Assembly (NCBI GenBank): GCA_963169045.1 | Contig: CAUJDF010000014.1 | Span: forward strand, 62,001-126,000 | Source: Myxococcota bacterium | GTDB lineage: Bacteria > Myxococcota_A > Bradymonadia > UBA7976 > UBA1532 | Direction of reading: 5' to 3' | DNA: 64,000 bases | In this document: piece after piece, positions 28,063 to 38,042 of the stretch | Layout of the letters: every line of letters starts with the position of its first letter | How positions within the stretch are numbered: position 1 is the stretch's first letter | Position numbers and translations under genes: made by a program | The notes under the pieces: model-generated | The model's input: only the letters and a program-made list of their open reading frames with translations | What the model was told of the DNA's origin: nothing | The model's database searches: none

Positions 28063-28554
28063 ATGCCGTTTTCGGTCGGTGACATGGCGGTCTATCAGGG
28101 GCAGGGCATCGGTCAGATCACCGACATCGGGCACATGAAAGTGGGGGGAAGCTCGATCGAGGTGTACACCCTGCGGCTGGTGGAGACCGGCACGACCATC
28201 CGCATTCCGACGCACAAGGCCGGCTCCGTCGGCCTCCGGCAGATCATCGACGAACAGCAGGTCCGCAACGTCTACGAGATCTTGCGGGCCGCCGCCGAGA
28301 AGCTCGAGGACAAGACCTGGAACCGCCGCTATCGCCACTACCGCGAGAAGCTGCGCACCGGTTCGGTCTGCGAGGTGGCCTGCGTGCTGCGCGACCTGTA
28401 CCGCCTCAAGGGCGACAAGGAGCTCAGCTACGGCGAGCGCCAGATGCTCGACGAGGCGCGCAACCTGCTCGTGAAGGAGCTGTCCTTCGCGACGCGGCGC
28501 GACGAGACCGAGATCGTCCAGGAGCTCGAAGACCTGTTCGCGCGCGAGTGCTGA
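28063..28554 (+). CDS. cdnL: CarD/CdnL family RNA polymerase-binding transcription factor
   Basis: CdnL/CarD proteins bind the RNA polymerase beta subunit and stabilise open complexes, especially at rRNA promoters. The 163-residue protein has the N-terminal Tudor-like domain (FSVGDMAVYQGQGIGQITDI, then YTLRLVETGTTIRIPT) and the helical C-terminal DNA-binding domain (SYGERQMLDEARNLLVKEL). The length equals that of Myxococcus CdnL rather than the larger CarD, which has an AT-hook tail. The ATG at 28063 has GAGGGAGG upstream. It is divergent from the GTPase operon. Confidence 0.93.
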   Translation: MPFSVGDMAVYQGQGIGQITDIGHMKVGGSSIEVYTLRLVETGTTIRIPTHKAGSVGLRQIIDEQQVRNVYEILRAAAEKLEDKTWNRRYRHYREKLRTGSVCEVACVLRDLYRLKGDKELSYGERQMLDEARNLLVKELSFATRRDETEIVQELEDLFAREC

Positions 28555-28585
28555 ACCTTCGCGGCGGCGCGTTGTCGAAGGGTCG

Positions 28586-29284
28586 ATGCCTGCGAGCACC
28601 CTGCCCGTGAACGACGAGTCTCCCGACGAGGCGCCGGCCCCCCGTCCTTCGGGGGCGCGCGCGCTGCTGCTGGCGCTCGTGCTGGCCGGCTCGGTGCTCA
28701 TGATCGCGCACCACGCGCCCGGCGCCGCCTACTTCCTGAAGGCCGGAGAGGCCGCCGACTGCAACCGCGAGGTCGCCGCCCTGCCGCGCGAGGCCTGGTG
28801 CCGGCTCGGCGGCCACGTCGCCGATCTCGAGGTCCTCGTCGCCGGCGATCCCGGCGATCCCGAGGCCGACGTGCGCACGCGGAGCGCCGGCCGGAAGCTC
28901 TACGTCCGCCTCTGGGGCCAGCGGGTCTTCGCCGTGCTCGCCGCCGACCGCGAGGACGTCCTCGCCTGGCGCGAGGGCCACGCGGGCGCGCTGCCCGGCT
29001 TCGAGGTCGAGGGCACGGGGAGGCTCTTCGACCCCGACGGCGACCCGGTGTTCGCAGGCGTCGCGGCCACGCTGCGACAGCGCTACGGCATCTCCGCCGA
29101 CGAGAGCATCCGCCTCTTCGACACCACCGACCAGCCGATCGACCGCTGGCCCGCAGCGCTCGCCGTCGCGCTCATGACGCTCAACGCGGCGCTCGCGCTG
29201 ACCGGCCTGATCCGCGTGGCGTTGCGCCTCCGCCGCCCTCCGCCGCCGCCCGAGGACGTGAACTCTTCCACCGTTTCGGTTTAG
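28586..29284 (+). CDS. membrane protein of unknown function, two predicted helices
   Basis: 232 residues. One helix near the N-terminus (ALLLALVLAGSVLMIAHH, residues 26-43) and one near the C-terminus (WPAALAVALMTLNAALALTGLI) bracket about 140 residues that should face the periplasm, with two Cys (DCNREV, AWCRLGG) that may pair. The domain contains strand-like LYVRLWGQRVFAVLA. I do not recognise the family. GAAGGG precedes the ATG. It follows cdnL by 31 nt on the same strand and may be cotranscribed. Confidence 0.72.
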   Translation: MPASTLPVNDESPDEAPAPRPSGARALLLALVLAGSVLMIAHHAPGAAYFLKAGEAADCNREVAALPREAWCRLGGHVADLEVLVAGDPGDPEADVRTRSAGRKLYVRLWGQRVFAVLAADREDVLAWREGHAGALPGFEVEGTGRLFDPDGDPVFAGVAATLRQRYGISADESIRLFDTTDQPIDRWPAALAVALMTLNAALALTGLIRVALRLRRPPPPPEDVNSSTVSV

Positions 29285-29314
29285 ACTTCCGGGGATCGAC
29301 GCGGGGGTGAGCAC

Positions 29315-31177
29315 ATGGGGGCCCGGGCGCGGCTGGCTTCGCATCGCACAGCGCTGCTGACGGCGCTCGCCGTCGTCTTCTCGGTGACCGGCTGTGGCGA
29401 CGAGACCCGCCCCACCGAACGGACGGTCTACGTCGAGGGCGAGCCGCCCGATACGCGCCCGATCCAGTACGACGACGCGGGGCGGCCCATCCCGCCCGAC
29501 GGCGGCGTCGAGTTCCAGTTCGCCCGCATCCTCGTCATCTCCGGCGACGACGAGCTGAGCGTCCACAAGGGCGGCACGGTCGAGCTCGGCGTGCTGCTGT
29601 TCGACCAGCAGGGCGATCCCGTCCCCGAAGAACGCATCCAGTTCGCCATCGAGGACGAGGACCGCGGCGACGCCAGCCTCAGCGCCCAGCGCGTGATCAC
29701 CGACGAAGAGGGCTTCGCCTCGGTCACGCTGCGCGGCAGCAGCGACGTGCGCCAGCTCACGGTGCAGGCCTGGGGCGAAGAGACGCGCGTCGTCGACTTC
29801 ACGGTGCACGTGGTCGACGTCCCGGCGGGCAACATCGAGGTCGCCTTCGACTACGAGGGCCCCGCGGCGATCGGCAGCATCGAGACCTACCTCATCGAGG
29901 ACGGCCCCTTCTGCGAGGACCCGTACTACCTCGCCCCGCCCGAGGACGTCGTCCTCAGCGCGGTGGCGCAGAACACCGGCGAGACGCTGCAGTTCGGCCC
30001 GCTCCTCGCCGGCACCCAGGTCAGCATCGTCGTGCGCGGCCGCCTCGCCAACGGCGGCGTCCTCGCCGCCGGCGGCTGCGTGTCCGACGTGGTCGTGCCC
30101 GACGGCACCTCGCGGCGCGTCTCGGTGCCGCTGTTCCTGCTGCCGCTCAACCCCGCCGGCACCTACTCCGTCAACAACACGTTCGACTTCACCGACGCCA
30201 TTCCGGGCACGATCGGCGACGTCATCCGCGGCCTCGTGCGCTTCTTCGGCGATCGCAACCACGAGCGTGAGATCGCCGGCCTGATCTTCGACCTCGTCGA
30301 CAACTTCGTGCGGCAGGCGGCGGGCGCCATCGGCGGCCTCGTGATCGACTTGGTGCGAGGCTGGGTCGAGGACGACCTCAACGACATCATCAACGACTAC
30401 ATCGACAACGACGCGCCGGAGTGGGTGCGCAGCTTCTTCCTGATCGGCGAGGACCTCGTCGGCATCGTCTCGCAGATGGAAGTGATCAGCCGCATGCGCC
30501 TCGGCAAGCTGCGGGCCGACGGCACGTTCGACGGCAGCCAGAACTGGATCGGCATGGCCTTCTACTGGCGGCTACCGTGCCAGGACAACCCGGATCCGAT
30601 GTGCGGGCGCTACGAATTCACGATGGACGAGGTCGCGGCGGCCCTCGAGGGCGTGAACCTGGTCTACGGGCAATTCACCGGCCGCGTGCACAGCTACGAC
30701 CAGGGCATCATCAACCAGCACACGTTGGACCTGCAGTACGGCCGCCTGATCCTGTTCGTGCTCAACAACATCGTCCTGCCGGAGATCGCCGATGGGGCGA
30801 CGAACCTGCGGGACGGGCTGCTGAACCTCGCCAACTGCCCGGCCTTCGCCGACGGCATCACCGGGGGGCGCGATCACCTGCGCATCGGCGGCATCAACAT
30901 CGTGAGCCGCGACAGCATCGAGGGTTGGTGCACGACGATCATCGGCCTTGCGGGCGACGCCGCCGAGGCGATCATCGGCCGCCTGCGCATCGACACGCGC
31001 CTCACGCTGGACGGCACGTTCCGCTTCGTGGAGCAGAACGACGACCTGCAGCCCGACCTCATCACCGAGGGCGTGTGGCGCGGCATCATCCGCACTGCCG
31101 AGGACGAGGGGCCGCCCTTCGAAGGCTCGTTCGAGGGCATGCGCGACGGCACCGAGGACCCGGGCGGCGGCCAGTAG
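29315..31177 (+). CDS. large lipoprotein with one bacterial Ig-like domain, unknown function
   Basis: 620 residues. The signal peptide ends in VFSVTGC (Cys27), then GDE. Residues 65-165 form a bacterial Ig-like (Big-1 type) domain: GGTVELGVLLFDQQGDPVPEE, then GFASVTLRGSSDVRQLTVQAW. The following 450 residues are not recognised; they include an amphipathic helical stretch (AGLIFDLVDNFVRQAAGAIGG) and beta-rich C-terminal parts with ITEGVWRGIIRT. It is a predicted outer-membrane or periplasmic lipoprotein. GGGGTGA precedes the ATG. A TAGACT box overlaps the stop codon of the upstream gene. Confidence 0.8.
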   Translation: MGARARLASHRTALLTALAVVFSVTGCGDETRPTERTVYVEGEPPDTRPIQYDDAGRPIPPDGGVEFQFARILVISGDDELSVHKGGTVELGVLLFDQQGDPVPEERIQFAIEDEDRGDASLSAQRVITDEEGFASVTLRGSSDVRQLTVQAWGEETRVVDFTVHVVDVPAGNIEVAFDYEGPAAIGSIETYLIEDGPFCEDPYYLAPPEDVVLSAVAQNTGETLQFGPLLAGTQVSIVVRGRLANGGVLAAGGCVSDVVVPDGTSRRVSVPLFLLPLNPAGTYSVNNTFDFTDAIPGTIGDVIRGLVRFFGDRNHEREIAGLIFDLVDNFVRQAAGAIGGLVIDLVRGWVEDDLNDIINDYIDNDAPEWVRSFFLIGEDLVGIVSQMEVISRMRLGKLRADGTFDGSQNWIGMAFYWRLPCQDNPDPMCGRYEFTMDEVAAALEGVNLVYGQFTGRVHSYDQGIINQHTLDLQYGRLILFVLNNIVLPEIADGATNLRDGLLNLANCPAFADGITGGRDHLRIGGINIVSRDSIEGWCTTIIGLAGDAAEAIIGRLRIDTRLTLDGTFRFVEQNDDLQPDLITEGVWRGIIRTAEDEGPPFEGSFEGMRDGTEDPGGGQ

Positions 31178-31201
31178 CCGGGCGCCCCGGCTGGCCGGTG
31201 C

Positions 31202-31624
31202 TCAGAGCGGTCGAGAGCGAATGAGGGCGCTGGCGGGGAACCCGTCGGTGTCGGTCGCTTCGAAGCGCACCTCGAGCAGCTTGCCGTCATCGCCGCAGTA
31301 GATCGGCTCTTCGCTCGCCTGCTTCTGCCAGGTGTACACCACGCGCTCCTCGCCCTCAGCTGCGGCCGTCGGCTGCAGGCGCGCCGAGATCACGAGCACC
31401 GACACCGAGGCGCCCGCCTCGGTGTCGAGCAGGTCCTCGGCGCCGTCGGCGTCCTCGACGACCACCCTGATCTCGTTCAGCTCGTAGGTCGACTCGGTGC
31501 CGACCTTGCGGCACTTCGCTTCGGCCGTGACGACGGCGGGCTCGTTCGGGGCGGGCGTCTCCTCGTCACCGCAGGCGGCGAAGAGCGCGGTGGACGCGGC
31601 GAGCGCGAACAGCGAGCGGCGCAT
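31202..31624 (-). CDS. small lipoprotein, unknown function
   Basis: 140 residues, starting at ATG 31624 with CAGGAGTG upstream. The lipobox is LFAAC (Cys18). The mature part has a single beta-sandwich-like domain (YELNEIRVVVEDADGAEDLL, VSVLVISARLQP, ERVVYTWQKQA) and two further Cys (AKCRKV, IYCGDD) that may pair. No family is recognised. It is convergent with the Ig-like lipoprotein gene, 24 nt away. Confidence 0.8.
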   Translation of the reverse strand: MRRSLFALAASTALFAACGDEETPAPNEPAVVTAEAKCRKVGTESTYELNEIRVVVEDADGAEDLLDTEAGASVSVLVISARLQPTAAAEGEERVVYTWQKQASEEPIYCGDDGKLLEVRFEATDTDGFPASALIRSRPL

Positions 31625-31736
31625 GGGGCACTCCTGGGAACCCGTCTCGGGCGCAGAGGATAGGCCAGCCCCGCCGAGAGCGGCAAGCAACCGACGATCG
31701 GCGCCGCAGGCTCGCGTCGTCGGCGGCGGGCCGTGC

Positions 31737-31742
31737 TAGATT
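31737..31742 (+). promoter_or_regulatory. candidate leaderless -10 box (PEGA-domain gene)
   Basis: TAGATT followed by 7 nt and the ATG at 31750. No Shine-Dalgarno sequence and no -35 at standard spacing. One of the clearest examples of the spaced TAnnnT pattern in the window. Confidence 0.4.
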
Positions 31743-31749
31743 CGCGTCG

Positions 31750-33207
31750 ATGGCTCCGTGGCTCCTGCTGGTCTTCCTCGCCGCTCCGCCCGAGGTCGTG
31801 CTCTGGCATTTCCCCGGGCCGCGCGGCGACGCGTTGCGACAGGCGCTCGTGGCCGCCGGCGCGGCCGAGATGCCCGGCCAGCGGCTCGACGAGGCGGCCA
31901 TCGCCGAGCACCTGCGCGCAGCGAAGTGGCCGGCATCGCTGGGCTGTCTCGAGGACGGCGCGCCGTGCGACGACGCTGCGCAGGCCGGCCTCGCGCTCGT
32001 CGGCGCCGCGGCGCGCCTCGACGCCAGCGCCGATCGCGACGGCGAAGGCTTCCGCGTCACGCTCACGCGCGTGCCTGCGGGCGCCGGGGCGCCCGTGACC
32101 TTCGAAGGCCGCGGCGCGACGCTCGAGGCCGCGGCGACGACCGCCCTGACCGCGATGCGCGGCACGAGCATCCTCGAGGTTGCGGTGACGCCGCCCGAAG
32201 CGCAGCTGTTCCTCGATGGGCAGCCGCTGGGGCAGGGCCCGGGCCGCTATCCCGTCGCGCCCGGCGAGCACACGATCCGCGCCGAGGCGCCCGCGCACGT
32301 CACCGCCGAGGAGACGGTGCGCGTCCTCGCCGACCGCGCCGCCGAGGTCGCGCTCACGCTCCAGGCCGCGAACGGCAAGCTCGTGCTCGACGTCGCCCCG
32401 AAGCACGCGAAGGCCACGCTCGACGGCGTCCCGGTCGCCCACGGCACCGGCGCGTTCGACGTGCTCGCCGGCAAGCACGCGCTCCACGTCGAGGCCGAAG
32501 GTTACGACACGCACGACGAGACCATCGAGGTGCCCCCGGGCGGACGACTGCAGGTGAAGGTCGAGCTCGGCGCGCCACGCAGTGGTCTGTTGTCCGACCT
32601 GCCGCCGCCCCACCCCGACACGCTCGCCCACGGCTACTACGCCCGCGGCGGCCTGCGCCTCGGCGGCATCGCCTCGGGCTCGGTCGACGCGGGCCGCGGC
32701 AGCGGCACGACGCGCAGCGACGTCGACGAGTTCGCCGACGCCCAGCCACTCGTCGGCGTCGACGTGGCCCTCGGCTGGCGCGGCCGGATCATGATGGTCG
32801 AGGCGCTCGGCATCACGCTCGGCGCGAGCCCCGGCGAGGTCGACGCGACGCTCGAGCGGGTGACGGTCGACGGCACCGCCGAGGATCTCAGCCGCGTCGT
32901 GATCCGCCCGGCCTGGGTAGGCGCCCGCTACCCGATCGAACGCTTCGAACCTTACGTGCTCGGCGGCCTCGAGCTCGTGCTCGAGTCGTTCGACATCACC
33001 CCTCCCGCCGACCGGCCCCGGTGGTCCAAAGGCGAGATCGATCACCGGATCTTCCTGATCGGATTGGAGATCGGGACGCGCTACCAGTTCACGAGCGACT
33101 GGTTCGGCACCGCAGCGCTCGGGTTCGACTTCCTGCCGGGCGAACGCGGGAGCGCCGCGCTCATTCTGGGCGTCGGCTACGCGCTACAGCTTCCGGAGGG
33201 CCTGTGA
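31750..33207 (+). CDS. PEGA-domain protein with C-terminal outer-membrane-type beta strands
   Basis: 485 residues with a short signal sequence (MAPWLLLVFLAAPP). Residues 30-135 form an N-terminal alpha/beta domain. Two PEGA-type domains follow (LEVAVTPPEAQLFLDGQPLG with APGEHTIRAEAPAH, and LVLDVAPKHAKATLDGVPVA with AGKHALHVEAEGY). The last 190 residues are alternating strands (YYARGGLRLGGIASGS, YVLGGLELVLESF, ALILGVGYALQLPEGL) that look like a small outer-membrane barrel. PEGA domains are common in envelope proteins and bind no known common ligand. The stop overlaps the next gene's GTG by 4 nt, so the pair is probably one functional unit. Confidence 0.82.
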   Translation: MAPWLLLVFLAAPPEVVLWHFPGPRGDALRQALVAAGAAEMPGQRLDEAAIAEHLRAAKWPASLGCLEDGAPCDDAAQAGLALVGAAARLDASADRDGEGFRVTLTRVPAGAGAPVTFEGRGATLEAAATTALTAMRGTSILEVAVTPPEAQLFLDGQPLGQGPGRYPVAPGEHTIRAEAPAHVTAEETVRVLADRAAEVALTLQAANGKLVLDVAPKHAKATLDGVPVAHGTGAFDVLAGKHALHVEAEGYDTHDETIEVPPGGRLQVKVELGAPRSGLLSDLPPPHPDTLAHGYYARGGLRLGGIASGSVDAGRGSGTTRSDVDEFADAQPLVGVDVALGWRGRIMMVEALGITLGASPGEVDATLERVTVDGTAEDLSRVVIRPAWVGARYPIERFEPYVLGGLELVLESFDITPPADRPRWSKGEIDHRIFLIGLEIGTRYQFTSDWFGTAALGFDFLPGERGSAALILGVGYALQLPEGL

Positions 33208-34154
33208 GGGGCGCGGTTGTGATGTGCCTGCTCGGTTGGCTGGTGTGCGCGGCCGAGGCGACGGCGCAGGCGGGGCCCACGGCCAACGTGGCGAGCCCGG
33301 TGGACGGGACGGTGGACGCCGCGCGCAAGGCCTACAACGAGGAGCGCTACGCCGATGCGGCGCGGCTCTTCCTGCAGGCGGCGCAGGCCGCGCCGGAGCG
33401 CATCGAGCTCTACCGCGACCTCGCCCGCGCGCGCCTGTGGGCCCGCGACACGGCGGGCGCGGTGGTGGCATACCGGGTGTACCTCGAGTCCGCCCCCGGC
33501 GCCGAGGACCGCGATCGGGTCAAGGGCGAGCTCGAGCTGGCGCTGAGCCAGTCCGGCGAAGCGCCACCGCCCGAAGGGCAGCCGGCCGAGGCGGTGCGCG
33601 CGCTCGAAGCCGCCCGGACGCGCGCCGTGGGCGGGCAGTTCGAGGGCGCCCTCGGCGCGGTCGACGACGCCGTTGCGGCCGGCTACCTCGGCCCGGCGCT
33701 CGGCGATGCGCGCCGCTTCGTCGCCGCCGAGCTCGCCCGCCAGACAGAGGCGGCGCTCGAGCGCTGGTGGCGCCCGAAGGACGCCGCCGACGCCGCGGTG
33801 CTCGAGCGGCTCGCCGCCGGCTGGAAGGCGCACCGTGGCCGCCGCCCCCTCACGCCGGTCGAGGTCCAGGCGGAGACCACGGTCGCCGGCCTCGAGCGGC
33901 TCCGGCACGCCGACTACCCCGCGGCCATCGACAAGCTCGGCCCCATCGCCGGCGCCGATCCGCGTCTGCGCTATGCGCTCGCGCTGGCCCTCGCGCACAC
34001 GGACCGCCTCGACGAGGCCATCGCCTCGGCAGAGACGGCGGCGCGCGCCCTCGCCGATCCGCGCCCGCACCTGCTGCTCGGCCTGCTGCTGAACCGCGCC
34101 GGACGCGACGGCAGCGCGGCGCTCCGCCGCGGCCTCGACCTCGACGAGCACTGA
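33204..34154 (+). CDS. TPR-containing periplasmic protein
   Basis: 316 residues. The GTG start overlaps the PEGA-gene stop (GTGA); a later ATG at residue 7 is possible. A signal peptide (MCLLGWLVCAAEATAQAG) is followed by TPR-like repeats (ARKAYNEERYADAARLFLQA, IELYRDLARARLWARDTAGA) and a second helical region (YPAAIDKLGPIAGADPRLRYALALALAHTDRL, read in parts). It is probably a scaffold working with the overlapping PEGA-barrel protein at the outer membrane. I cannot assign a process. Confidence 0.82.
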   Translation: MRGAVVMCLLGWLVCAAEATAQAGPTANVASPVDGTVDAARKAYNEERYADAARLFLQAAQAAPERIELYRDLARARLWARDTAGAVVAYRVYLESAPGAEDRDRVKGELELALSQSGEAPPPEGQPAEAVRALEAARTRAVGGQFEGALGAVDDAVAAGYLGPALGDARRFVAAELARQTEAALERWWRPKDAADAAVLERLAAGWKAHRGRRPLTPVEVQAETTVAGLERLRHADYPAAIDKLGPIAGADPRLRYALALALAHTDRLDEAIASAETAARALADPRPHLLLGLLLNRAGRDGSAALRRGLDLDEH

Positions 34155-34309
34155 ATCCCGCGTCTCTTCGGTCCGTTCGGACGTCGGGCAGGCTCAGACT
34201 CGACCATTTCGGCGTCGACGAGGCCGAGCAACGACCGAGTCACCGCAAGGAGCAAGGCGAATCCCGGTCGAAGGCGTGCGTGATGCACGTCGACCCGCGC
34301 GACGCAGCG

Positions 34310-34331
34310 GCGGCCGGTCGGGGCCGGCCGC
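34310..34331. terminator. hairpin between convergent genes, possible bidirectional terminator
   Basis: GCGGCCGG (34310-34317) and CCGGCCGC (34324-34331) form an 8-bp perfect stem with a 6-nt loop, in the 204-nt gap between the TPR gene and the Ser/Thr kinase gene, which face each other. No T tract follows on either strand. Confidence 0.4.
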
Positions 34332-34358
34332 AGGCAGCCGAAGATTGCAGAACTCGAG

Positions 34359-36266
<1,908 letters not shown>

Positions 36267-36273
36267 CGCACAC

Positions 36274-36304
36274 ATGGTAGCACCGCATCCCACATCACCG
36301 TCAA
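36274..36304 (-). promoter_or_regulatory. candidate leaderless promoter of the Ser/Thr kinase gene
   Basis: Minus strand: TTGACG (36299-36304), 19-nt spacer, TACCAT (36274-36279), then 7 nt and the ATG at 36266. The -35 matches five of six bases; the spacer is longer than usual. It supports both the chosen start and a leaderless mRNA. Confidence 0.45.
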
Positions 36305-36373
36305 GCGGGACGGCGACGCGAAGTTCACTCTACCGAGGGACGCGCGAGGAGTGCGAAACGTTCGCCGGGTCGC

Positions 36374-36973
36374 TCAGTACTCGCCGAAGAGGACGGTGAG
36401 CTTCACGCCGAGGGCGGCGGCGATCTTGTAGAGGGAGCTGACGGAGGCCGACGACTCGGCCCGCTCGATCTGGCTGAGCAGGCTGACCGAGAGGCCCGTG
36501 CGGCGCGAGAGCTGCTTCAGCGTCAGATCGCGGTCCTTGCGGATGCGCCGGATGTTGTGGCCGATGGTGCGGTGCAGCTCCTCCTCGGGGTTGAGGTAGA
36601 GGCCCTTCCGCTTCAGGATTTCGCTGATCTTCGTCCGGAATTCGTCGGGGTCGAACGGCTTCTTGATGTAGTCGGAGACGCTGAGCTTCAGCGCGTCGAC
36701 CGCCGTCTCCACCGACGGGTAGCCCGTGAACACGACGATGGCGATGTCGCTGTCGATCTTGCGGATGTTCTGGATCAACGAGATGCCGTCCATCTTGGGC
36801 ATCATCAGGTCGATGATCAGGACGTGGAATTCCTCGTTGCGGATCTTCTCGATCGCCTGAGTGGGATCGGTCAGCGTGGTGACGCCGTAGCCCGACGCCT
36901 CCAGCATCGTCTTCATGTACTCGCAGATGTCGGGCTCATCGTCGACGACGAGGATGTTGACCGCAACGGCCAT
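36374..36973 (-). CDS. response regulator with receiver domain fused to an XRE-type helix-turn-helix
   Basis: 199 residues. The receiver domain (1-125) has the acidic pair DDEPD, phosphoacceptor Asp55 in LIIDLMMPKMDG, the switch Thr in VVFTGYP and Lys104 in YIKKPF. A short linker leads to an XRE/Cro-type DNA-binding domain (GHNIRRIRKDRDLTLKQLSRR, then GLSVSLLSQIERAESSASVSS, read in parts). Most receivers are coupled to OmpR, LuxR or Fis-type outputs; the XRE output is rare. No partner histidine kinase is adjacent. GGGAG precedes the ATG. Phosphorylation probably alters dimerisation and DNA binding, which is inference. Confidence 0.92.
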   Translation of the reverse strand: MAVAVNILVVDDEPDICEYMKTMLEASGYGVTTLTDPTQAIEKIRNEEFHVLIIDLMMPKMDGISLIQNIRKIDSDIAIVVFTGYPSVETAVDALKLSVSDYIKKPFDPDEFRTKISEILKRKGLYLNPEEELHRTIGHNIRRIRKDRDLTLKQLSRRTGLSVSLLSQIERAESSASVSSLYKIAAALGVKLTVLFGEY

Positions 36974-37235
36974 GGCCCACTCCCGGTCACGCGGCGACGC
37001 GCACCCGCGTCGCGTTGAGCGGCCGCGAGACGGTCTGACCGCCCGGTTCGTAGCCGCCCGCGTCTACTAGCACGCCGCTCGCGCGCCCCGCAACCGCGGC
37101 TCGCCGCAGTGTCCGGCGCGGTGTCTCAGCCCGGGGAACGCGGGAGACGTACGTCGCGGGATCAACGGACGGAGGCCTGGGCCGCCGCCGGAGGAATGGG
37201 ACGGCGCATCGCCGGACCGGGGCGCCGCCGCGTCT

Positions 37236-38042
37236 TCAGAACACCGAGGTGTCGGCGGCCAGGCAGGCGGCGTCGGCGGCCTCGCGATCTCGGCCGACAC
37301 CGAAGAGCAGCAACGGGCCCTCGCTGAAGGCGCGCTCGCGGGCCTCCGCGGCGATGCGCTCGAGCACGCCCATCAGGCGGCGGGCGGCGGCCTCGTCGCC
37401 GGCGACGACGAACGAGTGCCGCCGCTCCCCCCGCAGGAAGAGGTTGGCCTTGCCGCCCGGGACGCGGTCGCGCGCGCCGGCGAGCACCGCCTCGACGACG
37501 TCCGGCGCGCCCTTCCCCTCGAAGCGGAAGGTCACCACCGCGACCGGACCGCCGCCGACCCGCAGCGAGGCGAGCGTCTGATCGAGCCGCTCCGACTCGT
37601 CGACGATGCCGCTGCGCCGGTCGCGCGCCACGGGCGTCAGGTCGCGCTGCAACTGCCGGCGGAAGAGGCGCAGCTGCAGCGCGCTCTTCACCCGCGTCTG
37701 CAGGTCGTAGAGCTTGAACGGCTTGTTGAGGAAATCGTCGGCGCCGGCCTCGACGGCGCGCGTGCGCGCCTCGATGTCCTGGATCGCGGTGACGACGATG
37801 ACCGGCGTGTCGGCGAGCAGGGGGTCCGCCCGCAGGCGCTGCAGCACACCGAAGCCGTCGAGGCGCGGCAGCATCAGGTCGAGCAGGATGAGGTCGGGAC
37901 GCACCTCCTCGGCCATCTCGAGGCCGGTCTCGCCGTCCATCGCCGAGCGCGTGGCATACCCCGCGTTGTGGCAGATCTCCGTGAGGAGACGGACGTTCAG
38001 CCGGTCGTCTTCGATGATGAGGATGGTGGCGCCGGCGCTCAT
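37236..38042 (-). CDS. response regulator with receiver domain and a degenerate GGDEF-like output
   Basis: 268 residues. The receiver domain has EDD, phosphoacceptor Asp55 in LILLDLMLPRLDG, Thr in VVTAIQD and Lys in FLNKPFKLYDLQTRV. After a helical linker, residues 160-260 follow a GGDEF-like order of strands and helices (PVAVVTFRFEG, HSFVVAGDEAAARRLM, LLLFGVGRDREAAD) but lack the GG(D/E)EF active-site motif, so diguanylate cyclase activity is not expected. The ATG overlaps the dnaB stop by 4 nt, tying its expression to the replication-ribosome operon. Start ATG 38042 was preferred over an upstream non-ATG start. Confidence 0.8.
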   Translation of the reverse strand: MSAGATILIIEDDRLNVRLLTEICHNAGYATRSAMDGETGLEMAEEVRPDLILLDLMLPRLDGFGVLQRLRADPLLADTPVIVVTAIQDIEARTRAVEAGADDFLNKPFKLYDLQTRVKSALQLRLFRRQLQRDLTPVARDRRSGIVDESERLDQTLASLRVGGGPVAVVTFRFEGKGAPDVVEAVLAGARDRVPGGKANLFLRGERRHSFVVAGDEAAARRLMGVLERIAAEARERAFSEGPLLLFGVGRDREAADAACLAADTSVF

